This document shows, piece by piece, positions 1-8,920 of a stretch of DNA of 64,000 nucleotides (positions are counted from its first letter, which is position 1; the number at the start of each line of letters is the position of its first letter). The DNA lies in assembly GCF_009720625.1 (NCBI RefSeq), contig NZ_CP046266.1, positions 1,001,501 to 1,065,500 on the forward strand, written 5' to 3'. Origin of the DNA: Metabacillus sediminilitoris. Its GTDB lineage: Bacteria; Bacillota; Bacilli; Bacillales; Bacillaceae. Made by a program: the position numbers and the translations under genes. The notes under the pieces were generated by a model. The model saw nothing but the letters and a program-made list of their open reading frames with translations, had not been told where the DNA came from and did not search any database.

Positions 1-274
1 GTAGGAAGTTTAAGTTTTGTTGCTATAAAAACGAAATCAACATTGAGTTGTAAACTTTCCAAGAAGTACAGCATCACCAAGACCAAAGTCAACCGGAAGA
101 TTTTTGTTCCGTGAAACGTTCATTAGATTTCTTCAATCCCTAATGCTGCAGCCTCCTCTACTATATAATGGATAGCAGGTTTACCGCCAATAGAAACATT
201 TCCTTTGGAATGACTTTTGTAATTGGAAGGCTTCTGGCTCCAAATCCTGCTGCGGGTATAATTGCTTTTCTTAC
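1..274 (-). pseudogene. galU: Decayed galU (UTP-glucose-1-phosphate uridylyltransferase) fragment
   Basis: On the minus strand the sequence reads VRKAIIPAAGFGARSLPITK, then VIPKEM, which is the N-terminal nucleotide-binding region of GalU. After KEM the frame shifts and continues as KPAIHYIVEEAAALGIEEI, again typical of GalU. It then jumps directly to a segment like FGLGDAV, which in intact enzymes lies about 50 residues further on, and stops soon after. So there is a frameshift, an internal deletion and a missing C-terminus. No usable start is visible: the codon expected after the AAAGGAT ribosome site reads GTA. Intact GalU makes UDP-glucose. This copy cannot, and is best read as a remnant of an older sugar locus. 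Confidence 0.75.
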
Positions 275-418
275 CGTTATCCTTTGTATTAAGTCACATA
301 ATTAGCTTATTCATTTTTTGTATCAACAGTTCCATATCCATTTGGAAAAGGGCTGTGTATTTTATAAATAAAGGCTGCAGTTTTGCAGCCTGAATGTAAT
401 TTCTTGTTATTATTTAGC

Positions 419-601
419 TTACCGTCTCACCTGTTTAGGATTGCTGCCGCATCCGCATCCTCCATTTCCGAATTTCCGTCTTTTATAGCCCCCTCCATGC
501 ACAGTATAATTGTCACTAGTCTTATGCCCTATATAAAGGTTTTTTTCATGTTGTTTTGAAACGGATCTATTAACAATTTGCAAGCCCTGTTTTTTGTGCA
601 A
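419..601 (-). CDS. Small basic Gly/Cys-containing protein of unknown function
   Basis: A 60-residue protein starting at TTG, eight bases after a perfect AGGAGG. It is rich in Lys, Arg, Asn and Gly, has no hydrophobic segment, and ends with a GNGGCGCGSNPKQ tail. I do not recognise the family. Small basic Gly/Tyr/Cys proteins are common in spore coats, and a near-match to the SigK -10 (CATATAATT) lies about 40 bases upstream, so a spore-layer role is possible but not shown. It stands alone, with about 300 bases of empty sequence before the JAMM gene's terminator. Confidence 0.5.
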   Translation of the reverse strand: MHKKQGLQIVNRSVSKQHEKNLYIGHKTSDNYTVHGGGYKRRKFGNGGCGCGSNPKQVRR

Positions 602-875
602 AATGAATTCCTCCTAGTCGTTTAAGTACACTACATTAAATTATATGATTCTATTAGTTATGTCGTGTTCAAACTAAAACCCAAATAAAAATGTGAGTAG
701 AAAATAGTATTAGAAATAAGTTTGCTGTGTTTGGAGGATGAGAATTCTACCCTATTAAACAACACCATTTTCACCTCAATTTCTTTTAACTAAAGATAGA
801 GTGAGGTGATGTTTCTCTAAGATCTTCACAGCGTCTCTGATGTTCTGCTATTTTCCAGAAGCCTGACTTAGTACA
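602..875. other. Intergenic region with no supported gene
   Basis: Apart from the ribosome site of the small gene on its left, I see no convincing coding frame. A 36-codon minus-strand frame near 690-770 has a ribosome site only three bases from its ATG and is not credible. Confidence 0.5.
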
Positions 876-912
876 TAAAAATAAAAAACGGCGTTCCGCT
901 GGATCCGCCGTC
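876..912 (-). terminator. Rho-independent terminator of the coiled-coil/JAMM operon
   Basis: Read on the minus strand, ACGGCG ... CGCCGT form a stem followed by a T-rich run (TTTTTTATTTTTAT). It lies a few bases beyond the JAMM stop codon. Confidence 0.75.
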
Positions 913-916
913 TAGT

Positions 917-1369
917 TCACTCATCAATAACGAGTAATTTCATTGGTGTTACTGTTTTGCCATCCATCTTAAAACATTTCACTTCTACTTTTCCTTTATA
1001 AAATGAAACAATAATATAGGCTAAGTGGGGATAAGGATTATTTTTAATATCATGTGATGAAGGAAAGGCGGGTGTACTCGGGTGTGAATGAAAAATGCCT
1101 GAAAGTTTTTCCCCATTTTCCTCCATTTTTTCAACAGCCGTTTTAACAGTCTCTGCAGACAAATAAAAACGATTGGGATTAAGGGATTCATTTAATAATT
1201 TCCATACAGTGCTCCCTGTTGCTTTGACGCCCGAAAGTAACCCGCATGCTTCATTAGGCAAGGCTTTTTGACAATAAGAAATCATATCCTCATATACCGT
1301 TTTTTTAATCTCAAATTGAGCAGCATCGCCTTTATGGCTTAAGTTATTCTTTATTCCATTGGTTTCCAT
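917..1369 (-). CDS. JAMM/MPN (M67-type) metallopeptidase-like protein
   Basis: A 150-residue Mov34/MPN/PAD-1-type protein. The zinc-site signature is complete: Glu40 in LPNEACGLL, then HSHP (His94, His96) followed six residues later by Ser104 and Asp107 (SSHD). Related bacterial proteins cut isopeptide or C-terminal peptide bonds, often near small ubiquitin-like or sulfur-carrier proteins. No such partner gene is nearby. The start ATG overlaps the end of the upstream coiled-coil gene by 26 bases, so translation is probably coupled. No clear ribosome site precedes this ATG and the true start could be slightly different. The family call is firm; the substrate is unknown, and the coiled-coil protein is an obvious candidate. 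Confidence 0.85.
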   Translation of the reverse strand: METNGIKNNLSHKGDAAQFEIKKTVYEDMISYCQKALPNEACGLLSGVKATGSTVWKLLNESLNPNRFYLSAETVKTAVEKMEENGEKLSGIFHSHPSTPAFPSSHDIKNNPYPHLAYIIVSFYKGKVEVKCFKMDGKTVTPMKLLVIDE

Positions 1370-4300
1370 AGGGTCCGGGAGCTGAGGGCTGAGTTGTTTT
1401 GCTTCGTAATGTGAAAAAGTCCATTGTTGTGGAAGCGTTATTCTGACTTTTTGGGATAGGCTGGTATGAACCTTGCTGTTGGGACGCGATTCGTTGAAAC
1501 CAGTCAGTTGATTGTTGACTTTGATTTGGAGCAGGTTTGTTTTGTATAGGTGACAGCTGTTCAGACTGGGCTAATATTTGCTGTGCTGGCTTTTCGATTC
1601 CAGGCATCGATTGTGAAAGCGGTTGTTTGATATACTGCTTAATAAAATTTTCCTTTTCTTCCAAGTTTGATTCCAAACCGGCAAACTGAGCTTTCATTTG
1701 CTTCATTTGTTTTTCCCAAATCTCCCGATCTTTCTCATATTGTATAATTTTTTCTTGATATAATTTCATCTCATCTCTAAATTGTTCCATCTGACGGTGA
1801 AGGGCAAGTTCATTGTCTTTTTTTAATTTATAGATTTCAATCTCTTTCGCTTGTAGGTCTTGGGCTAGCTTCACGTTATTCTGCTCCATCTCTTCCATTT
1901 TCACAATCGTAGCTTTTGTTTGGGCTAATTCAGTTTTTAATTCATCAATTTGTTTGGACCACGACCCTTTTTCCGTATCAAATTCCTCGGACTTTTCTTT
2001 ATACACGTTGACCTGATCCTGTACATGTTCAAGAACATGCAGGTAAGATTCTTTTTCACGCTTATAGTGATCAGTCAGCATATTGAATTCTTCAATTTTT
2101 GATTCTAAATCTTCCTTCAGCTTGAGCTTTTCAGTTTCGAATTGTTCGAGGCGAGACAATGAATTCTGAGCTTTCAGCAACTCAGTTCTCATGATTTCAA
2201 TCTGATTTTCAAGCTCATTCTTCTGTGCCTCAGACCTTTCATAATCTTCTTTAAGCTGAACTACCTCTTGCATAAGCATCTCCTTCTCCTTTTTTATTTG
2301 ATTAAGCTCTAAAGTTTTTGCTTCCAATTGGTGTTTTAACGACGATGTCATCCGAACTAACTGTTTTGTTTCTGTAAAAACTTCGTTAAGGTTGGAGGTT
2401 ATTTTATCAAGCCGCTTTTCGTCGGATTTCCTTTGAGAAGAGAGTTTCGAAATGCTGTCATGAAACGAAGCATTTTCCTCTTCAAGTTTGGCAATTTTAT
2501 TGAGCAGTGCTGTTTTTTCTTCAACAAACTGATTTTTCTCTTCCTCCAGCTTGCTCACTTCTGCCACAAGGTTTTCCTGACTATTTGACAGTTCATTTTT
2601 TAACGATTCCAATTCCATTATTTGAGATTTTGCATTCGCTAAATCTGTTTGAAGATGACCAACTGACTCAAGAGCGGCATTCTTATCTGATTCCAATTGG
2701 GTGATCGTTTGTAGATAGGATACGTTTTTCTGTTGTAATTGTTCCTGTTTTTGTTTTAAATCTTCCAATTCCTGAGCAATTTTTTTATTTTGTTCGGTTG
2801 TATTGTTCAAAACCTCATTATTCTTTTCTAGTTCCAGTTCCAACTCATTTTTTTCCTTGCTCATCTCGCTTATTTTCGTATGCGCTTCGTCTAAAACCCC
2901 ATTAGTCTTTTCCAGTTCGAGTTCCAACGTATTTTTTTCCTTACTTATCTCGCTTATTTTCGTATGCGCTTCGTCTAAAACCCCATTTTTATTTTTCAGC
3001 TCGAGTTCCAACGTATTTTTTTCCTTGCTCATCTCGCTTATTTTCGTATGTGCTTCGACCAATAAACCATTATTCTTTTCCAGTTCGAGTTCCAACGTAT
3101 TTTTTTCCTTGCTCATCTCGCTTATTTTCGTATGCGCTTCGTCTAAAACCCCATTAGTCTTTTCCAGTTCGAGTTCCAACGTATTTTTTTCCTTGCTCAT
3201 CTCGCTTATTTTCGTATGCGCTTCGACCAATAAACCATTAGTCTTTTCCAGTTCCAGTTCCAACGTATTTTTTTCCTTACTTATCTCGCTTATTTTCGTA
3301 TGCGCTTCGTCTAAAACCCCATTTTTATTTTTCAGCTCGAGTTCCAACGTATTTTTTTCCTTGCTCATCTCGCTTATTTTCGTATGAGCTTCGACCAATA
3401 AACCATTATTCTTTTCCAGTTCGAGTTCCAACGTATTTTTTTCCTTGCTCATCTCGCTTATTTTCGTATGCGCTTCGGCTAAAACCCCATTTTTCTTTTC
3501 CAGTTCCAGTTCCAATGTATTTTTTTCCTTGCTCATCTCGCTTATATTCTTATAAGCTTCGGATAAAACCCCATTTTTCTTTTCCAGTTCCAGTTCCAAT
3601 GTATTTTTTTCCTTGCTCATCTCGCTTATATTCGTACGCGCTTCGGCCAAAAAACCATTATTCTTTTCCAGTTCCAGTTCCAACTCAGTTTTTTCCTTAC
3701 TCATCTCGTTTATTTTCGTATGCGCTTCGGCTAAACCTGCTGCCATTTTCTCAATTTGCTGGTTAAAATCTGCCTCTTTTTGTTGAAACATTTTACCCTC
3801 GTTTTCGATCTGCGTAAATTTCTTTAGGAGCTGTTCATGATCTGATCTCGCAATTTCCAATTCTTTGGCAACCTCAGCTTTTTTTAGAAGCACATTCTCC
3901 AGTTCTTCAACTTTACTAGCAAGCGTAAGTTCCAATTGTTGTTTTTCATTTTCCATTGTTTTAATAGTTATATTTAATTGACCTTGTTCTACACTAAATT
4001 CAGCGAGCTGGCTCTCTAAGGAAAGCTCTTTTCTTTTAAGATTTTCCACCTTTTCTTCTTTGTCGATCAGCTGTTTCTGCAGTTCATCAATACTTTTTTC
4101 CATCGTTTGCTTTTCCTGATAGAACTGTTCCTTCTCTTCAACAGCTTTCTTTAATGCTGATTTTTGCTGTTGAAGTTCCTTTTTCAGTTCCTGTTCTTTT
4201 AAAATTAACTGATGTTTCTCTTCACTATACTCCTCTAAGCGGGATAAATCCTTTCTCATCTTCTCTATCTCAGCTTCACTAATCTGTTTTTCTTTTAAAT

Positions 4301-4718
4301 ATCTTTCTGAGTTCTCCTTATGGAATTCCGTTTCTTTTCTTAACTCTTCTGTCAATTTGACGAGCCTCTCATTTTCACTTGCAAACCTTTCAATTTCGTC
4401 AACAAACTCCGTTTTTCCAGTGCTCTTCTCAAGCTGTGTTATTTTTTTTTGATAAGCAGCATTTTTCAGGAGCAGCTCATTATAATCGTTAATCAATTCA
4501 TCTCTCTCTTTACTATACGACACACTGTCATTTAATACTTCCTGAAGTTGCTTTCTCAACCTGTCGTTGACTTGATTCATTATGTTTACACGTTCATTGT
4601 ACTTTCGTAGTTTCGACTCATTATCTGTTCGGTACATCGATAGTTCTGACTCAAGATGGATGACTTTCTGCTGCAACTGTAAGTGGGATAGTTTTTCATA
4701 CTTACTCCTACTTGGCAT
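1344..4718 (-). CDS. Giant coiled-coil protein with eleven 28-residue repeats
   Basis: Encodes 1124 residues, nearly all Glu/Lys/Leu/Gln-rich heptads predicted to form one long coiled coil. I chose the ATG at 4718, preceded by AAGGGGGG at good spacing, over a TTG seven codons upstream. In the middle, eleven copies of a 28-residue (four-heptad) unit with core ISEMSKEKNTLELELEK are stacked without interruption. The last 90 residues are different: Pro/Gln/Ser-rich, with two short aromatic motifs (STDWFQRI and MDFFTLR) that could dock partners. No signal peptide or membrane segment is seen. The JAMM gene overlaps its end. A CATAAAATG sequence about 45 bases upstream is one mismatch from the SigK -10. 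A structural role, perhaps in a spore layer, is inference only. Confidence 0.8.
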   Translation of the reverse strand: MPSRSKYEKLSHLQLQQKVIHLESELSMYRTDNESKLRKYNERVNIMNQVNDRLRKQLQEVLNDSVSYSKERDELINDYNELLLKNAAYQKKITQLEKSTGKTEFVDEIERFASENERLVKLTEELRKETEFHKENSERYLKEKQISEAEIEKMRKDLSRLEEYSEEKHQLILKEQELKKELQQQKSALKKAVEEKEQFYQEKQTMEKSIDELQKQLIDKEEKVENLKRKELSLESQLAEFSVEQGQLNITIKTMENEKQQLELTLASKVEELENVLLKKAEVAKELEIARSDHEQLLKKFTQIENEGKMFQQKEADFNQQIEKMAAGLAEAHTKINEMSKEKTELELELEKNNGFLAEARTNISEMSKEKNTLELELEKKNGVLSEAYKNISEMSKEKNTLELELEKKNGVLAEAHTKISEMSKEKNTLELELEKNNGLLVEAHTKISEMSKEKNTLELELKNKNGVLDEAHTKISEISKEKNTLELELEKTNGLLVEAHTKISEMSKEKNTLELELEKTNGVLDEAHTKISEMSKEKNTLELELEKNNGLLVEAHTKISEMSKEKNTLELELKNKNGVLDEAHTKISEISKEKNTLELELEKTNGVLDEAHTKISEMSKEKNELELELEKNNEVLNNTTEQNKKIAQELEDLKQKQEQLQQKNVSYLQTITQLESDKNAALESVGHLQTDLANAKSQIMELESLKNELSNSQENLVAEVSKLEEEKNQFVEEKTALLNKIAKLEEENASFHDSISKLSSQRKSDEKRLDKITSNLNEVFTETKQLVRMTSSLKHQLEAKTLELNQIKKEKEMLMQEVVQLKEDYERSEAQKNELENQIEIMRTELLKAQNSLSRLEQFETEKLKLKEDLESKIEEFNMLTDHYKREKESYLHVLEHVQDQVNVYKEKSEEFDTEKGSWSKQIDELKTELAQTKATIVKMEEMEQNNVKLAQDLQAKEIEIYKLKKDNELALHRQMEQFRDEMKLYQEKIIQYEKDREIWEKQMKQMKAQFAGLESNLEEKENFIKQYIKQPLSQSMPGIEKPAQQILAQSEQLSPIQNKPAPNQSQQSTDWFQRIASQQQGSYQPIPKSQNNASTTMDFFTLRSKTTQPSAPGPYGNQWNKE
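2811..3734 (-). repeat. Eleven tandem 84-bp coding repeats
   Basis: Eleven in-frame units of exactly 84 bases inside the coiled-coil gene. Units 4-6 and 8-10 share the same variant residues (KNKNGV, then ISEIS with KTNG), so a four-unit block (336 bases) was duplicated recently. The array keeps the heptad phase whenever units are gained or lost. Confidence 0.9.
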
Positions 4719-4739
4719 TATTTTTCCCCCCTTAGGCAA

Positions 4740-5111
4740 ATGCCCAATTCAATCTCTTTTCATTTTATGCTTGTAAAGATAAAACGTGTAACTGTCGAGT
4801 ATAAAAATTAAATATCTTTCTAGGAAATCATTTAATTGCTGGCTATATATAATAGAACCACCATGAGGCTTAACAAATCTATAATCGAAATCCAATCCTA
4901 TAACTCCACTAAAAAACCAGTTTTGCTTGTTGTCTCTTAATCTTTAATGAAGGAACGCTGAACAAATTAGGCATGTACCACCTCAAGATTAGCGCACACC
5001 TATTTACATTGGGAATATATTATCTATGGGTCAACTGTATCTTCGTTATTTCACTCCTTATGTGCCGGTAACTATTTTTAAGGAATTCAAGTTAATCAAA
5101 AGCCTATGCAC
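4740..5111. other. Divergent intergenic region
   Basis: About 370 bases between the coiled-coil gene and the cysteine-rich spore-type gene. No credible coding frame was found. It should hold the promoters of both genes. Confidence 0.45.
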
Positions 5112-5136
5112 ACCATCATGATACTCGCATAGAATA
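5112..5136 (+). promoter_or_regulatory. Putative SigK-type promoter
   Basis: CATAGAATA at 5128-5136 matches the SigK -10 pattern CATANNNTA, with AC-containing sequence (CACACC) about 15 bases upstream as the short -35. It lies 49 bases before the start of the next gene. Confidence 0.5.
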
Positions 5137-5184
5137 CAGTAGGCTCTACCCAATTAACTATTTAAATGAGAGGATGTTAGATTA

Positions 5185-5946
5185 ATGGATTTTAATTCAA
5201 TTAGCGGTGGTCAGGAAACTTTATGTATCAAAGTTAATAAAGTTTATGACTGGGTTACCCGCCAAGTAGATGTTCCGCTATTAGCCTTTACTGGGGCCAC
5301 GGCTCTTCCAACTCTTGGCTTTGATTGTGGGGCTATAGCACCAACTCCAACTCCTGGTTTTGATGACCCTTGTGCATTTTTAGGCGGCACTTTTACAGTA
5401 GAATGTTTCCCTACCGATGAAGAGGGAACTCCTATTGATCCATTAGCGCCTGGTGCAATACTTTGTCAAGAAATACCACAACCTGAGGGACGTGCAACTG
5501 GGCAGTTCCAATTGCCGGATGGATCTACTGTTACACTCCAAAAAGTGAAAGTGCTGAAAAAGGGATTCGTTGTTGTTCGTGTATCAAACCCTCAAGGTGA
5601 AGTATGTCAATCGGCTCCAATCGCTTGGGCTGTTGCCGAGAAGTTTTTCTTATGCGCACCTCCTGGCACTTTCCTTCAGTGTGAAATAACAGACTTTGAG
5701 TGTGATGCCAACTTAATCTGCCAAAGAGTACCAGGTACACCTGGAGAATTCGCGTTCCAACAACTCGATATTTCAATCAACTTATGCCAAAACGTACAGA
5801 TGGAGGCATTAGTAAAACTTGAAATTACAGCAGACTTCTGCCAACCGCGGCCGGATATGCCGTTTGTCTGCCCGCCATTGGCATTCCCGCCTCAATGTCC
5901 AACAGTCTTCCCAGGGCCGGGACCATCTCCTACACCTACTCCTTAA
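5185..5946 (+). CDS. Cysteine-rich spore-surface-type protein
   Basis: A 253-residue protein with an early CIKVNKVYDWVTRQ motif. Similar short motifs occur in several cysteine-rich spore-coat or exosporium-type proteins of bacilli and clostridia, though I cannot name the family exactly. About 17 cysteines are spread through the chain, suggesting disulfide cross-linking in an extracellular layer. There is no signal peptide, consistent with deposition from the mother cell. The C-terminus is a low-complexity Pro/Gly/Thr tail (PGPGPSPTPTP). A SigK-like promoter lies upstream and a strong terminator downstream, so it is a single-gene transcript. Spore-layer location is inferred from these features. 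Confidence 0.65.
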   Translation: MDFNSISGGQETLCIKVNKVYDWVTRQVDVPLLAFTGATALPTLGFDCGAIAPTPTPGFDDPCAFLGGTFTVECFPTDEEGTPIDPLAPGAILCQEIPQPEGRATGQFQLPDGSTVTLQKVKVLKKGFVVVRVSNPQGEVCQSAPIAWAVAEKFFLCAPPGTFLQCEITDFECDANLICQRVPGTPGEFAFQQLDISINLCQNVQMEALVKLEITADFCQPRPDMPFVCPPLAFPPQCPTVFPGPGPSPTPTP

Positions 5947-5975
5947 GTAGGGCTGGACATAAGGTGAAAAACTAC

Positions 5976-6003
5976 AGAGGAGTTCCAGCTCCTCTTTTTT
6001 GTT
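5976..6003 (+). terminator. Rho-independent terminator
   Basis: AGAGGAG / CTCCTCT stem with a six-base loop followed by a run of T, 30 bases beyond the stop codon of the cysteine-rich gene. Confidence 0.85.
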
Positions 6004-6135
6004 TATGTTTTATCAGAAAGAAGCAATAGAAATCCATAAATTTTCATTGTTTTTAGAATATGTTTGTTATCATGTGCTCCGATTTACAGCATAGAATGTA
6101 AGGAAATATCTTCGGTAGAATCAGGAGGGATCTCG

Positions 6136-6627
6136 TTGTTCTGGAAAAAAAAGGAGCTAGAATATGCCGAGGGGCTGTCATGGTTCAGCTATGCCGTAAT
6201 GCTTCCGGATATGGATGAAGACGAGAGGGAAGTTAACGTGATCGGGAACTTGATCATAAAAAATACAGGTACTGCAACGTTAAATAATCCGATGATCTGC
6301 ATTCGCATTAAGCCTCCTCAAGACGTCCGTCTCGGCGGCAAAATCGGATCAGTAACTCATACGGCCCTTATGATTGATGGAACGAATACCGAAGCGTGGC
6401 ATTATATTGATGATAATTGGAAGGGAAAATCTTTAGAAACTGGAGAACACTGGCTGAAACCCAACCATCGCAAGCAATTGGAACCTGGCGAAAATCTAAT
6501 ATTTGCAAACGAGCTGTGGATTTCAACATCAAAAGAAGAAAAATTTGTCATAGTTGAAGGATTTTTTTATTGCGACGAAATCAAAAATGGAATTGCGGCA
6601 TTAAATACCATTACGGTTAACTTTTAG
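6136..6627 (+). CDS. Conserved-looking protein of a spore glycosylation locus, function unknown
   Basis: About 163 residues starting with the TTG at 6136, which follows AGGAGG at seven bases. The frame is open from 6064 but without a ribosome site there. The sequence is soluble, begins FWKKKELEYAEGLSWFSY, and has a beta-rich central part (VNVIGNLIIKNTGTATLNNP) resembling an immunoglobulin-like or beta-sandwich fold. I cannot name a family. It ends nine bases before the CgeB-type gene and is evidently co-transcribed with it, which suggests a role with that transferase, for example in acceptor recognition. A near-match to a SigK -10 (CATAGAATG, 6089-6097) lies upstream. Confidence 0.6.
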   Translation: MFWKKKELEYAEGLSWFSYAVMLPDMDEDEREVNVIGNLIIKNTGTATLNNPMICIRIKPPQDVRLGGKIGSVTHTALMIDGTNTEAWHYIDDNWKGKSLETGEHWLKPNHRKQLEPGENLIFANELWISTSKEEKFVIVEGFFYCDEIKNGIAALNTITVNF

Positions 6628-6635
6628 GTGATCAC

Positions 6636-7610
6636 ATGATGAAAATTTTATTGATTACTTCTAGTTATAAAGGGATATATGACCATTTTGAAGCATGGAT
6701 AGTAAGCGAGTTGAAAAAAAAGTATAACGTGAAACTCTTTCAGATTCATGCCGGCTTGCCCGCTTTGCAGTCGCTTGTGAAATCATTCAACCCAGAGGCT
6801 GCCCTCACACTGGTAGGCTTCAAGTTTCCGATCCAAATGCTTCAATGGTTAAAAAAACAACAAGTCAAAACGGTGGTATGGTTCACAGAGGACCCGTATT
6901 TTATGAATCGGACAGAGGGCCTTTCAGGTTATTATGACATTGTGTTCACCATTGATTCCGCTGCGCTCGAATTTTACAAAAACAAAGGGCACAAGCACGC
7001 TCATCATTTGCCGCTTGCTGCAGCACCGGAAGTATTCAGACCAAAGCAAGTCGAAGCAAAATACAGGAGTGATATATGTCTTGTCGGGTATCCTTACCCG
7101 GACCGAGTAAAATATATCCAGCTCCTATTGCAGAACACAGCTTACAAGATTCAAGTTGTCGGCAAATGGAAAAATCCTTTATTTCGGTTTCAAAATAACC
7201 CGAAGCTAAAAATCCTCGAAGGGTGGGTAGAACCTGCCATTGCCGCAAATTATTATAACGGCGCTAAAATCGTCTTAAACACCCACCGGCCATTTAACTT
7301 AAGGCATAATCAGAACCGGCTCGGCATTGAAGGCAAGAGCATAAACAACAGAACGTTCGATGTAGCGGCTTGCGGGGCATTTCAACTGATTGAATTCAAG
7401 GAGGATTTGCCGAATCATTTTATTGAAGATGAGGAAATTGTATCTTTTGAAAGTTATCAGGAGCTTGTCAAAAAAATCGATTACTATATGCAATTTGAAG
7501 AAGAACGACAAAGGATTGCAAACAATGCAAGAAATCGTGCATTAGAAGAGCACACATTTGAGCACAGAATAGAAAAAATGATTGATATCATTAAAGATTC
7601 TACCTTATAA
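6636..7610 (+). CDS. CgeB-family glycosyltransferase
   Basis: A 324-residue protein of the CgeB type: an N-terminal Rossmann-like half, then a C-terminal half with NNRTFDVAACGAFQL and the following DLPNHFIEDEEIV, the signature of CgeB and related GT-B transferases. In B. subtilis CgeB acts late in sporulation on the spore-surface polysaccharide. The start ATG follows GGTGATC nine bases after the preceding stop, so the two genes form an operon. It is a paralogue of the minus-strand gene at 11783-12772, sharing the NNRTFDVAAC block and the ER.RI.NNA.R...LE.HT...R C-terminal pattern. Donor and acceptor sugars are unknown. Confidence 0.85.
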   Translation: MMKILLITSSYKGIYDHFEAWIVSELKKKYNVKLFQIHAGLPALQSLVKSFNPEAALTLVGFKFPIQMLQWLKKQQVKTVVWFTEDPYFMNRTEGLSGYYDIVFTIDSAALEFYKNKGHKHAHHLPLAAAPEVFRPKQVEAKYRSDICLVGYPYPDRVKYIQLLLQNTAYKIQVVGKWKNPLFRFQNNPKLKILEGWVEPAIAANYYNGAKIVLNTHRPFNLRHNQNRLGIEGKSINNRTFDVAACGAFQLIEFKEDLPNHFIEDEEIVSFESYQELVKKIDYYMQFEEERQRIANNARNRALEEHTFEHRIEKMIDIIKDSTL

Positions 7611-7699
7611 GTGAGCTATTCAAGCAGGATAGCTCTCTTTTAAGTATACAGATAAAGTGACTTATCAACTTACATCACTGTAAGAAGGAGCTGTTTCGT

Positions 7700-8362
7700 T
7701 TGGAAGAGAAAAGCAAGCTTTTCCTTATTTTATGCCTTCACCGTTCGGGATCAAGTGCGACTGCAGGGGTTATGCATCATTTAGGCATACATATGGGAGA
7801 TAAACTCCTTCCGGCTACCGCCCATAATCCAAAGGGCCATTATGAAAATGCTGAATTTGTTTCTATTAATCAACAAATCCTGCAAGCTGCCCACAGCACA
7901 TGGAACAACCCACCCAGCCGGGACAAAATAGCAGGAATCCATTTTCCAGATGCAAAGATCAAGGCATTTCTCATCAACCATGTGAAACCAGTATGGGGCC
8001 TAAAGGATCCGCGAGCATTGTTCACTTTTGAAGTTTGGAAACCGTATTTAGAGGAAGTGGCCGATATCTATTACGTTTTTGTCCATCGGCCATTTAAAGC
8101 ATCTGTCAGTTCCCTTACAAAAAGGGATCGAATTAGTATTAGTCGTGCGAATCAAATATTGACCCCCTATTTGAAAAATCTTTATCTTTATCGGCATACC
8201 TATGGTCTTCCTTCTAAAAACATCATTGATATTTCTTATCAGGATCTTTTAAATGATCCAGAGCCATTTGTCAGGAAGCTCAATGAAAAAATCGGAAATC
8301 CTACTGATCATCAGCTAAATCAGGTGAGGGAATTTTTAGATTCAAAGTTAAAAAATTTTTAA
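7700..8362 (+). CDS. Sulfotransferase-family protein
   Basis: About 220 residues, TTG start after AAGGAG. The N-terminus FLILCLHRSGSSAT is the phosphosulfate-binding loop of sulfotransferases (which use PAPS), and VKPVWGLKDPRALFTFEVWKPY plus the later YYVFVHRPFKASVSSLTKRD supply the second nucleotide-binding region with its Arg/Ser pair. It is closely related to the gene at 10314-10982 and to a broken tail at 27857-27913; all end in a FLDxKLxxF motif. It lies just after the CgeB gene, so the likely acceptor is a spore-surface glycan, but that is inference. Confidence 0.8.
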   Translation: MEEKSKLFLILCLHRSGSSATAGVMHHLGIHMGDKLLPATAHNPKGHYENAEFVSINQQILQAAHSTWNNPPSRDKIAGIHFPDAKIKAFLINHVKPVWGLKDPRALFTFEVWKPYLEEVADIYYVFVHRPFKASVSSLTKRDRISISRANQILTPYLKNLYLYRHTYGLPSKNIIDISYQDLLNDPEPFVRKLNEKIGNPTDHQLNQVREFLDSKLKNF

Positions 8363-8414
8363 AGAAAAATAAAATGGCTCAAAGCCTAAATCAAAATTTG
8401 TTAAAACCACCCTA

Positions 8415-8803
8415 TTACACGATTAGAATGGATAGATAATACTCAAACATGGAAATATGATAATAATACAGATCTTTATCTAAATGGCTGATAACACTAC
8501 CAGAATCTACCTGGTTGACTGGATTGACATTGAATCGATCCTCTATTATTGGCATGAAATTTAGCGCCATGTTTAAGGACCTTTTTATATTGATCATGCA
8601 TCTTTGAATAATGTTCATTGGTAAATGTGAAACAATGATTGAGCAATTGTAAATCAAACTTTTTATTAAAAACATTGAATTCAAAGCTGTCATTTACAAT
8701 AAGAGATGGTTTCTTATAAGATAAATTGGCCTTTTTAATTTCTTCCTGACCTGCTCTTATAAGTGAAGGATTAATATCAAGGCCATAACAAAATAAATAA
8801 TAA
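8415..8803 (-). pseudogene. Truncated SAM methyltransferase cut by an IS
   Basis: Minus-strand frames give YGLDINPSLIRAGQEEIKKA and KKPSLIVNDSFEFN, matching the intact methyltransferases at 28142-28810 and 11093-11767 from their second third onward. Frame changes occur after FDLQLL and in the C-terminal part (NPVNQVDSGSVISHLDKD, then YYYHISMFEY). The first 75 or so residues, including the SAM-binding motif, are missing at the IS border and I could not find them beyond the IS. The gene is dead. Confidence 0.8.
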
Positions 8804-8920
8804 TGAACTATAACCCGAATATTGGAACTGTAAAAAAAAGTCCGATATTCGGGTTTTTCTGTTTTCATAAATCAATTTGTGTTTATAATCAATTAGACTT
8901 ACATGAGCGAGGTTATTTCT

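Noticed and set aside
2803..3387. Open plus-strand frame of 194 codons with SSSSSN / FFSLLISLIFVCAS repeats
   Set aside because: It is the antisense of the coiled-coil repeat array; its repeats mirror those units and it has no ribosome site.
3515..3766. Open plus-strand frame of 83 codons opposite the coiled-coil gene
   Set aside because: Antisense shadow of the same repeat array.
6064..6135. N-terminal extension of the gene before CgeB
   Set aside because: No ribosome site at 6064; a strong AGGAGG precedes the TTG at 6136, and a near-SigK -10 lies inside the extension.
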